DNA of 33,333 nucleotides from Maribellus maritimus (GTDB lineage Bacteria > Bacteroidota > Bacteroidia > Bacteroidales > Prolixibacteraceae): NCBI RefSeq assembly GCF_022267315.1, contig NZ_JAIKLE010000053.1, forward strand, positions 1 to 33,333, read 5' to 3'. The notes beneath the pieces are model-generated. The model was not told the DNA's origin. It did not search any database and saw nothing but the letters and a program-made list of their open reading frames with translations. Shown here piece by piece: positions 7,961 through 17,800 of this stretch; positions within the stretch are counted from its first letter, which is position 1, and each line of letters begins with the position of its first letter. The translations under genes and the position numbers were made by a program.

Positions 7961-9070
7961 TTAATTATTAAACACCTCTGCCAATTTATTTCTCAGGTTT
8001 TCGGCCCTTAACCCTTTGGCAACAATTTTTCCTTCTTTATTGACTAACACGGTATAAGGAATTCCTTCAATACCATATTTTGCAACTAAGGGAGAGTTCC
8101 AGCCTTTTAAGTCAGAAAGTTGTGCCCAGGTAATGTGGTCTTCTTTGATGGCTCTTTGCCAGGCTTCTTTATTTACATCCAGAGAAATGCCTACGATTTC
8201 CAATCCTTTTGAATGATATTGATTGTAAATTTTAATCATGTTGTCATTCTCGTGCCGGCAGGGGCCACACCACGAAGCCCAAAAATCAAGAAGCAAATAT
8301 TCCTGGTCTTCCGCCAACTCCGAAATTGCAATTTCTTTGCCCTTTACATCTGCCAGTCGAATGTCGATAAATGAATTCCCCAGAGCTGTTTTTTCTTGAG
8401 CTGTAATTTGTTTTTTTAGCGATTTCCCGATTGAAGAATTTTTGATTTCGCCATCAAAATTGCTGTACACTGATTGCACAAAAGGCATTTCCAAATCGGT
8501 TTTCGACATCCTTAAAATGTAAGCTGTCGCCAAAGAATTTGGGTGTTCTGTGATAAATGCTTTTTGGCATTTCACCATTTCCTGAATAATGGTATCCATC
8601 TGAGCTCTTTTGCGGGTTAGAAAACCAGGGGTGTCTTTTTGCAGATTTCGTGCTTTTACAATCTCGTCGCGCACCTTTTGTAACTCTTGCCGGAACGGAG
8701 CAAATTGCGCGTTAAATGTTGCTAACTGATCATTTAAAGGAGAACCACTTATTATGGGAGTACCTGTTTGGGGCGAAAACCGAATTTTAGTAGTAGTATT
8801 TTCCAGAAAGAGATAAACCGATTTATCGTTGTCAAACCGTAAAACCACGTAGTCAGGATGCATTATCGAACCTTTCATCCTGAATTGGTTATTCTTAACA
8901 GATGAATGGGCGATAATTGTGCTGTCGTTCAGATCCTCATCAAGAAATCTTAATTGTACATTTTGCGTTTCCCATTCAGCAGGGAACGTACCTTCAATAA
9001 TTAAATGCTCCTTTTGTTTGCAGGCCGATATAATGATTAGTATTAAAAGCAGGATATTTGCACTTTTCAT
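7961..9070 (-). CDS. TlpA-like thioredoxin-fold lipoprotein with DUF4369-type N-terminus
   Basis: A C-terminal thioredoxin/AhpC-TSA domain carries the redox motif W-C-G-P-C (Cys268 and Cys271 counted from the chosen start), followed by the usual cis-Pro segment (EGIPYTVLVNKEGKI). The N-terminal half (about 22-110) resembles DUF4369, which often precedes such domains in Bacteroidota. The frame is open 54 nt further upstream to 9124. The ATG at 9070 is preferred because it begins a lipoprotein signal (residues 1-17, lipobox IISAC). The protein should be membrane-anchored in the periplasm and act as a thiol-disulfide oxidoreductase. It follows the Crp/Fnr-type gene on the same strand at 69 nt. 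Confidence 0.9.
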   Translation of the reverse strand: MKSANILLLILIIISACKQKEHLIIEGTFPAEWETQNVQLRFLDEDLNDSTIIAHSSVKNNQFRMKGSIMHPDYVVLRFDNDKSVYLFLENTTTKIRFSPQTGTPIISGSPLNDQLATFNAQFAPFRQELQKVRDEIVKARNLQKDTPGFLTRKRAQMDTIIQEMVKCQKAFITEHPNSLATAYILRMSKTDLEMPFVQSVYSNFDGEIKNSSIGKSLKKQITAQEKTALGNSFIDIRLADVKGKEIAISELAEDQEYLLLDFWASWCGPCRHENDNMIKIYNQYHSKGLEIVGISLDVNKEAWQRAIKEDHITWAQLSDLKGWNSPLVAKYGIEGIPYTVLVNKEGKIVAKGLRAENLRNKLAEVFNN

Positions 9071-9139
9071 CTTTGAATGATTTAAATGATTACTTCGTGC
9101 AAAACTATATCGCCGGGAATTCAAAAAACTTAAGTTGGT

Positions 9140-9715
9140 TTAAGAAATATATTTCCTACGGATTTCACTCATATATTCAGGAGTAAAACCCAAAAATGAA
9201 GCAATCAGATACTGAGGAACCCGTTGAATAAAATCCGGGAAATTATCACGGAAGTGCAGATATAATTCTTCGCGGGAAAGCTCATAAAGCAACTTTATGC
9301 GATACTGAGAAGCAGCATACGCTCGTTGAAATACCAAATGAAAATAACGTTCCAGTTCAGGAATAAATTCTAAAAGTTTATTTTGTGCAGACTTATTTAA
9401 AATTAGTATTTCAGAGGGCTCTATCGTTCGAATAGAAAATTTTGATGGTGTTTTATTGGCAAACGCATTAAAATCTGTTGTCCACCAGTTTTCCAATGCA
9501 AAATCGATGGTTTGTTCTGTTCCGTTTTTTTTCATATAGAATATTTGCAGACATCCTTTATTTACAAAAAATAAATCGCGACAGATTTCTCCTTCTTCTA
9601 AAATCAGTTTTTTCTTTGGTAGTTCTTTTATTTCAAAATAGTTACCAATAGAGGTTAGTTGAATATTTTTAATATTTATGAAATTAGCAATATGGTCTTT
9701 CAGGTTTTCAATCAT
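9140..9715 (-). CDS. Crp/Fnr-family transcriptional regulator
   Basis: The 191-residue protein has a cyclic-nucleotide-binding-like beta-roll at about residues 15-130 (KKLILEEGEICRDLFFVNKGCLQIFY). A compact C-terminal helix-turn-helix follows at about 150-190 (LIASFLGFTPEYMSEIRRKY). This short form, without Fe-S cysteines or a clear cAMP-binding Arg, is the common Bacteroidota Crp-like type whose ligand is unknown. In many relatives such regulators sit beside a permease or oxidoreductase gene. Here the divergent neighbour is a decayed MFS permease and the downstream neighbour is the TlpA-like lipoprotein gene. An 8-bp inverted repeat (TTTGTTGG 9742-9749 / CCAACAAA 9775-9782) lies upstream of the start. 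Confidence 0.9.
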   Translation of the reverse strand: MIENLKDHIANFINIKNIQLTSIGNYFEIKELPKKKLILEEGEICRDLFFVNKGCLQIFYMKKNGTEQTIDFALENWWTTDFNAFANKTPSKFSIRTIEPSEILILNKSAQNKLLEFIPELERYFHLVFQRAYAASQYRIKLLYELSREELYLHFRDNFPDFIQRVPQYLIASFLGFTPEYMSEIRRKYIS

Positions 9716-9839
9716 CTATTTTGTTAGTTGTACTACCAATATTTGTTGGATTAAAAAAGCCAATTATCAATATACCAACAAACTGTAAGACCTTATGTTT
9801 TGCTAATGAATTGTTTAACTTTTACCCGATTGGTAATGA

Positions 9840-10374
9840 AATTCGAATGTGCTTAGAGCCAGTTCAGAATCAACTCCTAATTACCTGAACAAAGCCAAAG
9901 ATATGAATAACACAATGGTTGGTTATATGATGTTTGTTTATGGAATAGTCGGGGTTATGGCTAATTGGGCCGCCGGGAAAATGTTGAATAAAAGTGTAAC
10001 GAAAACAACCGCCGGATTTTTTTCCGGTACAGTTCAAATACCCATATTACTGCATTTCTCCGGGAAAAATTTTATAGCTACAGTTATTGTAATAGGTCTG
10101 TGGGGATTTTTGTATTTACCAAGTTTTTTTAAATGTTTCTACTTATATGATTTAGCCTGTGCCCAAGTCACTGGAATTTGCTAACAGCCTTGCCATATCA
10201 TTCGGTAATCTAGGTATTTTTTGGAGAACCACTGTTGGAGGATGGCTTATAGCTGCAAAAAGTGTTGCATACACTTCCTGGTTAACTTTATTATTTGGAA
10301 TCCTGGCCTTGCCGATGATTGGCTTAAGGAGTTTTTTGGAGAATAAAACTAAATCCAGAGAAATAAGAGCATAA
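9840..10374 (+). pseudogene. Remnant of an MFS (AraJ-like) permease: 5'-truncated, frameshifted, with a nonsense codon
   Basis: Two frames together encode the last five or so membrane helices of a major facilitator permease. The first (9840 to about 10125) contains MVGYMMFVYGIVGVMANWAAG. The second (about 10131-10374) contains PVPKSLEFANSLAISFGNLG and ends in a basic tail. The join falls at a run of seven T (10124-10130), and the second frame has an in-frame TAG at 10153-10155 where relatives have a sense codon. The first half of the protein is absent, since a stop lies at 9837-9839. With three independent lesions the gene is almost certainly dead. It lies divergent from a Crp-like regulator that may once have controlled it. 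Confidence 0.85.
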
Positions 10375-10521
10375 TTTATATACTTTAAATTAATTCTTCT
10401 TAATTGATGATTCTTTATCTTCCTTAGCTGTTCTTTCAAAAAACAGTTTGATTTCTTATCTGGTAGTTTACTTTGTTTAGTAAGTTTGTATAACTTATTG
10501 ACTACTCACTTTTTTAAGTTT

Positions 10522-11298
10522 CTATTTTCTGACTATAAAGAACAGAGCTAAACAGTCTTCAGTAAAATCATCAATGAAATAGTCTGTTGAAGTAATAGAA
10601 TCTGTCAGTTTTCTGTTGTTATTCAACAGCAAAAGCCTGTTTATCCGGTTCATCAAATCATAAGGGATTTTTAATACCCAGCGTGGTAATATTTGGTTTA
10701 GCTTCAAAACATCAATCTTCAAAATTTGATCAACCGACAATTTATTTTTTTCATAATATAACATTGCATTTTCACTGCCGTGAACACCTTTCATTCGAAT
10801 CTCTGAGAAATTTTGAGATAGGAGCTTAAAAAACTCATTCCCGGAATATTCTTTAATATGCCAGGGATTTCGAGTGAGTGACTTTTTTTTGTTAGGCGTT
10901 GAAATAATTAGTTTTCCATTCACCTTAAGTACCCGGTGTATCTCATTTAATAAAAATTCGCTGTTCTCAATATGTTCAATTACTTGAAAACAGATGACAT
11001 AATCAAAATAATTATCGGGCATGTTTGTTAAAGGAGGCACTTTGTTTTTTATAAATCGGGTATTTATATACTTTTTGTAATCAATCGGGATATAATGTTT
11101 ATCCAATGTCCAGAATTCTTTTGATTTGGGCGCTATTTCTTCAATACCATAACCGCTTCCGGTTCCTATTTCCAGCACATTCCCAGAAATTATTTTGGCT
11201 GCTGTTTTATAAGCCAGCAACGAACGCTGAAAAACAAAATTATCCGATGGACTTAGAGAAACTCTTTCGGCAGTTTGAACAACACTAATACTAATCAC
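10522..11298 (-). CDS. Class I SAM-dependent methyltransferase
   Basis: The 258-residue protein has the Rossmann-like methyltransferase fold. Motif I VLEIGTGSGYG lies at residues 41-51 and binds S-adenosylmethionine. Asp65 (TLD) caps the second strand, and motif IV-like NYFDYVICFQVIEHIEN lies at about 97-113, typical of the UbiE/Methyltransf_11 group. The C-terminal part (about 160-258) is family-variable and might choose the acceptor, which is unknown. The gene is separated from neighbours by about 150-200 nt on each side, so it is probably transcribed alone. Start at ATG 11298; no signal peptide, so cytoplasmic. Confidence 0.9.
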   Translation of the reverse strand: MISISVVQTAERVSLSPSDNFVFQRSLLAYKTAAKIISGNVLEIGTGSGYGIEEIAPKSKEFWTLDKHYIPIDYKKYINTRFIKNKVPPLTNMPDNYFDYVICFQVIEHIENSEFLLNEIHRVLKVNGKLIISTPNKKKSLTRNPWHIKEYSGNEFFKLLSQNFSEIRMKGVHGSENAMLYYEKNKLSVDQILKIDVLKLNQILPRWVLKIPYDLMNRINRLLLLNNNRKLTDSITSTDYFIDDFTEDCLALFFIVRK

Positions 11299-11502
11299 GA
11301 CAAAATATATTTAATGTTTCTATACTCTTAAATTTTTTCGATGGGCCAAACGATGACCGCTGCATTGAGCTTTTGTGTGCTATTAAGATCGCATAGCGGA
11401 ATTATGTTGCACTATTTTTTTTAAAAAATACCTTACAAAACCCGTAAAAAAGAAAATTTATGATAAGAATGGAAAAGTAAATAATTGATTGGCAGGGAAT
11501 AT

Positions 11503-12584
11503 CTATCGCTTTTGAAAGTGATAGTTTAACGTAATATTTGCGCCATAAGATTGCTTATAAATTGCCATATCCTGAACAGAAGCAAATTTTTTTAACGGAT
11601 ACTTATAATAGGCTCCAGCCCCAATCCAAACTCCTTCTGAAAGTTTGAAACTGGCAGTTAGTCCGCCATAAAGAGCCAGTTTGTAAGAAGTGAAATTCAT
11701 AACATTTTCAACCACATCCAAAGTCCCCGAATCGGTATATGTTTGTCCATTTGAATGTAAATGGAATTGATTAATGGCACCCAGTTGAAGGCGAAAGTCA
11801 GTTGCAGGATATTTCCAATGATAACCCAAAACTAACAGAATCTCTAATTGAACATGATTGCTTTTTGGATTAAAAGCGCTAAGCGAATCCAAGGTTGGGG
11901 CATCCAGGATTCGGTTGTTTATATTTTCCCTGTATTGACTTATACCAATTCCTGTAGTAAACGATACTTGAAAAACATGGTAATTTAAGCGAATTCCATA
12001 TTTGATACCCACCAAATCGCTAGTATTGATCTTTATTGAATCAATTTGTGGAGTATTGAAGTTATATTTATAACTGGTTTGTTGAAGCACCGGACCGGTA
12101 ACCAGCTCGACACTAAAAGTTCCCCTTAAAAAAGATTTTGTATCGAGTTTGCTTCCTTTAGACGCAAAAGTTAGTCTTTGCGATTGATACCGCATTTTTC
12201 TTTGGGCATTTTGAATGCTGCGTTCAGTCCGCTCGTTTTTTATTTTTTCTTTTTTTACAGGCGCTGTTTCCACGTGAATTGTTTTTTTCTGAATTTGCAT
12301 CCCAGCAGATTGTCCTCTGCGAGTTTCTTTTTTTAGTCTCGTAAAATCAGCATCAAGTATAGGCAGTTTTTCAGGAGGAACGACTCTGTTGATATAAATG
12401 GTGTCGTAAACCCAGACCGTATCGTAACAACGATAGTATCATAAACCCATACGGTATCATTTGCAGCATAACAACCGTTGTTTCCGCTGATATTACCTAG
12501 CCTGAAAAAGGCAAGAGAAATAACAAATAGTACGAACAATCTGGGTAAGGTAGAGGATAATAATTTTAAGGTTTTCCTATGCAT
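11503..12584 (-). pseudogene. Outer membrane beta-barrel protein gene, interrupted by a single frameshift
   Basis: The first frame starts at 12584 with a hydrophobic signal segment. It continues through DTVWVYDTIVV before slipping out of frame, with a stop at 12333. The other frame continues with a second DTVWVYDTI, a basic linker (about 40 residues) and a C-terminal domain of about 200 residues with alternating beta-strands, ending HFQKR like a barrel. Two 27-nt repeats (12397-12423 and 12432-12458) are 8 nt apart. A 9-nt spacer would restore one frame of about 360 codons. The break may be a true mutation, phase variation or a sequence error. The downstream frame also has its own ATG at 12300. 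The gene follows the fused sigma gene by 20 nt and is its likely operon partner. Confidence 0.75.
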
Positions 12585-12604
12585 TTTTTATAAAGTAGTA
12601 GAAA

Positions 12605-13726
12605 TCAGATGGAATCGTTTTTTGCGGTTTGACTCTCCAGAATGACTTGCTTTTTTTTAATTACCTTTTTACGTACCCAAACTTTTTTCGATTGAATAAC
12701 TGTCTTGTCATTTTCTTTTTGTGTATTGTCAACATTTGAAATATTTGTGGATTCATACGAACTGATTTCGTTAGTTTCAGCCGAAATATCTCCCGGAGTT
12801 GTGCTAGTCTGGTCTGTGGAAACCGGATACTGGGAAAAATCACTCTGTTCAGAAAAATCTGGGAGCGGCAGTGTTTCAGTATTTTGGCTCTGGCAAAAAA
12901 ATATCAGCAGCGAAATTCCTGTAATTCCAATAACGTAACTAAATATCCACAGCATTTTTTTTCCGGCAAAGAACATCAGCTTTCCACTGATTTTGCCAAT
13001 TATTTTATCACTTCCTGATAAGGGAATTTTCAAAGGATGACCAGGCGTAACGTTGTAGTCTTTCAGTTTATCAACAACCAGGGTATCGATATATTCCAAT
13101 TTCTCGTTCAAAACAAGCAATATTGATGTGAAATACACTTTTTCTTTGTTCTTCGACTTCCCATCTTTTTCAACTAACTCATATATTTTTTTTTGAATCA
13201 AACTTCTGGCTCTTAGTAATTGCGACCGTGATGTGCCTTCTGAAATACCAAGTTCTTTGGCAATTTCTTTATGCCTGAAATTTTCAATGGCATAAAGATT
13301 AAAAATGGTCCGGTATCCAAGGGGTAACTCTCTGATTATCTTTAAAATGTCATCTTGCGAAACATTTGATTTCAGAACTCGCTCTTTGATATCAGACGAA
13401 TTGTTTCTTTCAAAAGAATCGAAACTTGTTTCTCTAACTTCATCTATATTATAAGTTATATTTTCTTTTCGAAGGTGCTTTAAAGCAGTATTTACAACAA
13501 CTTTTCTCATCCACCCTTCCAATGCAGCATTTTCTTTTAGTTGTGCGATTTTAGAAAAAATAGTAATAAAACTCTCATGCAAAATATCTTCTCCCTGTGC
13601 CCGACCACCAAGATACCGCACGCAAACACCCAGCAATACAGGAGCATAACGTTTGTATAGCCACTCCCTTGCCTGAACATCGCCACTCTTACAGTTTTCT
13701 ATTAGCTGATAATTATCTGCCTTCAT
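12605..13726 (-). CDS. ECF sigma factor fused to a transmembrane anti-sigma-like extension
   Basis: Residues 1-185 are an ECF sigma factor. Region 2 is at about 22-90 (RAQGEDILHESFITIFSKI). Region 4 is at about 125-180 (helix-turn-helix HKEIAKELGISEGTSRSQLL). Unlike usual ECF factors of about 190 residues, it continues for 190 more. A linker around LVVDKLKDYNVTPGHPLKI resembles the cytoplasmic part of Bacteroidota anti-sigma or sensor proteins. A hydrophobic helix follows at about 258-277, then a Ser/Thr/Asn-rich tail with a Lys-rich segment at about 347-359, predicted periplasmic. This would tether the sigma factor to the inner membrane, with release by proteolysis or a conformational change (inference). 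The outer membrane protein gene follows by 20 nt. Confidence 0.88.
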   Translation of the reverse strand: MKADNYQLIENCKSGDVQAREWLYKRYAPVLLGVCVRYLGGRAQGEDILHESFITIFSKIAQLKENAALEGWMRKVVVNTALKHLRKENITYNIDEVRETSFDSFERNNSSDIKERVLKSNVSQDDILKIIRELPLGYRTIFNLYAIENFRHKEIAKELGISEGTSRSQLLRARSLIQKKIYELVEKDGKSKNKEKVYFTSILLVLNEKLEYIDTLVVDKLKDYNVTPGHPLKIPLSGSDKIIGKISGKLMFFAGKKMLWIFSYVIGITGISLLIFFCQSQNTETLPLPDFSEQSDFSQYPVSTDQTSTTPGDISAETNEISSYESTNISNVDNTQKENDKTVIQSKKVWVRKKVIKKKQVILESQTAKNDSI

Positions 13727-13859
13727 TTTTTATTATGATTCAAAAACACCGAAAACGTTGCATGGAGTTTTTTAAAATATCACATTATTTAAAAATAAGA
13801 TGGTTGTTTATAACAATTTATCTATTAGAATAAGAATCAAAAAGAAGGACTAATAATCA

Positions 13860-14474
13860 TCACTTTAAAAAATAAACTACCGAAAAAGTCATTCCATGGT
13901 TATACAGCCTCGCTTTACCTCCACTATTGCCATATTCATCAGTAAACGTTAAATCCTTTATTGTTGAAATAAAACCCCTGTTATATCTTAATTCAAGAGC
14001 TAAGTTGTCAATAATGTGATAAGAAACTCCGGCAACAACTCCTAAATCAATTTTACTATCATAAATTGATTTTACATCGGAAGAATTACTTCCATTTTTT
14101 GATTTCGCTGCTATTCGGAATGAACCTTCGGGGCCAAACAAAGCTGAAAATTGTTCGAAAGGCGAAAATTCAAAAACAACAGGTAAAACTAAATAGCTAA
14201 GGTTGATTCGGTTATCAGGATAAATTGAGGAGCTCAGTTTTGTTCCTTTCAAAGTATAACCCGGTTCATATCTAATCCATAATTTATCGCTAAGTTGAGA
14301 TTTAAGGATTGCATTAAAATGCATTCCTATCTTGTAATCAGAATCTCCCCCGGGAATATTATTCATGACGAGGCCTGTATAATTTATACCTGAGCCAATT
14401 CCGTAGTTGAAATTTTGTGAATATCCCTGAAAAAGAAAAAAGGTCATTAGAAAAAGAATCAATATTTTTTTCAT
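13860..14474 (-). CDS. PorT-like outer membrane beta-barrel protein
   Basis: The 204-residue protein has a signal peptide at about residues 1-19 (ending QGYSQ). A series of amphipathic beta-strands with aromatic ends follows, finishing in GMTFSVVYFLK, a typical barrel C-terminus. Size and pattern fit the PorT/outer membrane beta-barrel (OMP_b-brl_2) group, small 8-10 strand barrels of unknown ligand common in Bacteroidota. It lies upstream of the fused sigma gene on the same strand with a 133-nt gap, so it may belong to the same regulon or be separate. Confidence 0.85.
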   Translation of the reverse strand: MKKILILFLMTFFLFQGYSQNFNYGIGSGINYTGLVMNNIPGGDSDYKIGMHFNAILKSQLSDKLWIRYEPGYTLKGTKLSSSIYPDNRINLSYLVLPVVFEFSPFEQFSALFGPEGSFRIAAKSKNGSNSSDVKSIYDSKIDLGVVAGVSYHIIDNLALELRYNRGFISTIKDLTFTDEYGNSGGKARLYNHGMTFSVVYFLK

Positions 14475-14857
14475 AACATATGCTTAATTTGTTGTTTCGA
14501 TTAACGACAATTTGTTCTAAATATTGCAGTAAAAATTATTGTCATATCTTCAGGAGCTTCCCGATTTTTAATTGACCGTTATTAGAACGAAAAAATAAGA
14601 GACTACAGGGAGTGTGATGGCTTCATAGCAACTCTTCTTTCACTCGCTATTTGAAAGAATCACAGTAAATAAAATTAAAGAAGTGTTGGAATTCATTTCG
14701 GTGCCAGGCCCCTGAAAAGCAATCTTAATTGTTGGTTGTTTTTGCATTTTGTAACAAAATGCGGGTCAATTTTCCCATTTTTATTTAAACAAAGTGGCCT
14801 AACTTGATTGTTTTGTCAAAATAACGTTATTTGTGTATTTAATTATAAGTATTGTAA
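14475..14857. other. Divergent intergenic region between the PorT-like and HTCS genes
   Basis: About 380 bases without a supportable gene. It must carry promoters for both divergent genes. A TTTG occurs at 14812-14815 upstream of the HTCS gene, but the sequence 20 nt downstream matches the Bacteroidota -7 box poorly, so no promoter is called. Confidence 0.4.
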
Positions 14858-17800
14858 ATGAGGCTTTTAAGGTTTATAGGATATCAATACGTACACCGGG
14901 AGCTTTTATTGGTTGGAGTTATTCAGTTTTTCATTCCATTTTTTGCATTTTCCCTAAATTCAGAAATTAGTTTCGATATTTTTTTCCAGGAAAATGGGTT
15001 GCCCAATAACCAGATTCAGTGTATTTATCAAGATAGTAAAGGGTGGCTGTGGATAGGTACAAGTCAGGGGCTGAGCAGATTCGACGGATATAACTTTGAA
15101 AATTTTATACCTAATTCTGATGACACAAATAGTTTGAATGGCAACCTGGTTCGGGTAATAACCGAAGATAAAGACGGGAATTTGCTGGTTGGAACTGAAC
15201 ACGGAGGATTAAATATTTTCGATCGGGAAAAAGAACGGTTTTCCCAGTCATATAAAGCTTATGAGAAACTTATTGACAGAGACGTTTCTGTAAATGCAAT
15301 CGAAAAAGATCGATATGGGAATACATGGATAGGAACTGAATTTAATATTTTTGTTATTGACACAGCCGGATTACTGTCTGCTGTAAGTCCAAAATATTCT
15401 GATTCCGGGAAAATTTTTGAACAGAACTTTATTCGTAATTTACGTTTTGACAAAAACGAGACATTGTGGATTGGTACCAATAACGGTATTTTTTTTTATA
15501 ATCCTTCTACCAATTTGATTGAACCTTTTGAACTTCCCTTTGGCGAAAATCAGAACAAGCAAATAGAGGAAATTTATGTTGACGAAGAAGGTTTTATTTG
15601 GATCGGGACCTACTCATCCGGTGCTTTTTTAATAGATGCGGAATCAAAAAAATTAACAAAAATAGAACTTAGTCCGAATGTTGAGCGATCAGAATTGGTG
15701 CGTGCCATAACAAAAGGAGCTTATGATGAATACTGGATTGGCACCCGTGCTGGCCTTTACGTTTATTCTAAAAGCCGCGGAGTTACCAGTTTTTACAGAC
15801 ACGATGAACGAAACCCAACCAGTTTGTCAAATAACTCAGTTCAATATGTTTTTTGTGATACACAGGGAGAAACATGGATTGGAACACGAAAAGGATTAAA
15901 CCTGCTTGCGAAAAGCAAGCAGGTCTTTCATAGTTTTACGGCTTTCCCCGGAGATAAGCATTACCTTAACAGTAGTAGCGTTTATGCATTGTGGATTGAT
16001 GAAGATGAAAATATATGGGTTGGTACCGAAGATGGAGGAATTAATATATATAATCCTGAAACAGGAACTTATGAGTATTTGAAACACGAGAAGGGAAACA
16101 GCAACTCAATCTCGCAAAATTGTATTAAAGCATTTGAAGCAGATGGGAAAGGTAACCTATGGGTTGGTACTTTTCTCGGTGGTGTAGATGTTGTTAACTT
16201 GGAAACAGGGAAAATCTCTCATTTTAAACATAATCCTGATATTCCCGGAACAATATCGAGTGATGAAGTTTGGGATATTTGTCTTGACGAAAATGGTGAA
16301 ATATGGGTTGCGTCATCGGGGGGAGTCGATAAATATTTAGAAGCATCGAATTCTTTTCTTCATTACCCGCAAATAAACGGTGATGAGTCAGTTTTCTGGG
16401 TAGAAATCGATTCAAATGATAATATGTGGTTCGGTAGTTTAAACGAGGTTATTATATATAATCCTACAGAAAATACAATTAAGCGGTATTTCGAACGCTC
16501 AAGATCCATGTATGAAGATTCAAAAAATAGAATATGGATCGCGACGCGAGGAAAAGGCATTGCAATATACACCGCCGCCAAAGGACCTTTAACATATTTA
16601 AATGAAACGAACGGATTGCCCAATAACGAAGCGTTATGTATAGAAGAAGATAGTAAAAATAATTTATGGATTAGTACGACAAACGGATTATCGAAATTCG
16701 ACCCGGAAAAAGGTTTTTTCAGAAATTTTACCAGTAAGGACGGTTTGACTAACAATCAATTTTGCTACCAGTCTTCATTTAAAAATAAATCAGGTGAGCT
16801 GCTTTTTGGTTCGGTATCAGGCTTTAATATTTTTAATCCAGCTGAAATTGAGTCAGAAGATCCAGATATTCCCTTGGTATTCACTGATTTTAAAATATTT
16901 AACAAATCCGTCCCAATTAGCGATGAAAAAGACGCTGTACTTGAAAAAAGTATATCCGAAACTGAACATCTGGTTTTAAACTACAATCAGGATGTGTTTA
17001 CGCTTGAATTTGCAGCTTTAAATTACGTAGCTGTTGATAAGAATCTTTATACATATAAATTGGAAGGATTTAACGCAGACTGGAACGAGCCAAGTAAAAT
17101 ACGCTCGGCTACCTATACCAATTTAAATCCCGGGGATTATGTTTTAAGAATAAAACGGTTTCTGCCTGGTATAGGAAAAGAAACAAATGAATTGCAGTTA
17201 AAAATCACTGTTTTACCTCCTTATTGGAAGACATCATGGTTTTTGGGCATACTTATGGTACTTACTGTTTCATTGATTTATATTATTATACAGTTTTTTT
17301 TAAATCGTGAAAAGATAAAGCATCAACTTGTTTTGGAAAAGGTAAATGCACGTAAACTGCATGAGATAGATATGATGAAATTAAAATTCTTCACTAATAT
17401 CTCGCACGAAGTAAGAACACCGCTAACGTTGATATTGGGCCCGCTTAATAAATTAATCCAGCAAGATTATTCCAAAGAAGAAGTAAAGGAGAACCTATAT
17501 CTGATGCTTCGCAATGCTGAGAAACTGGATAAATTAATTAGTCAGCTTCTTGATTTCAGAAAGCTCCAAACAGGAAAGTTAAAGCTGAATTTAACCGAAG
17601 CTGATATTGTAGATTTTACGAGAAAAATAGTTAATTCCTTTAATAAATTTGCTGAAGAAAAAGAAGTTACGTTAAAATTCAATACCCTTAAAAAAAGCTT
17701 AAATGCAGCTTTTGATCCGGATAAAGTTGAAAAAATACTGGATAACCTTCTTTCCAATGCATTTAAGTACACTGCACAGGGTGGTGCAATTACGGTAAAT

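Noticed and set aside
9742..9782. TTTGTTGG/CCAACAAA inverted repeat as a Crp operator
   Set aside because: The arms are 25 nt apart, too far for a Crp/Fnr dimer site; noted only under the regulator.
10152..10439. 95-codon frame on the minus strand
   Set aside because: It is antisense to the MFS remnant, which has recognisable family motifs on the plus strand; the frame has no family features.
11414..11429. ATTTTTTTTAAAAAAT palindrome as a terminator
   Set aside because: Pure A/T stem in AT-rich DNA without stable pairing; cannot be supported.
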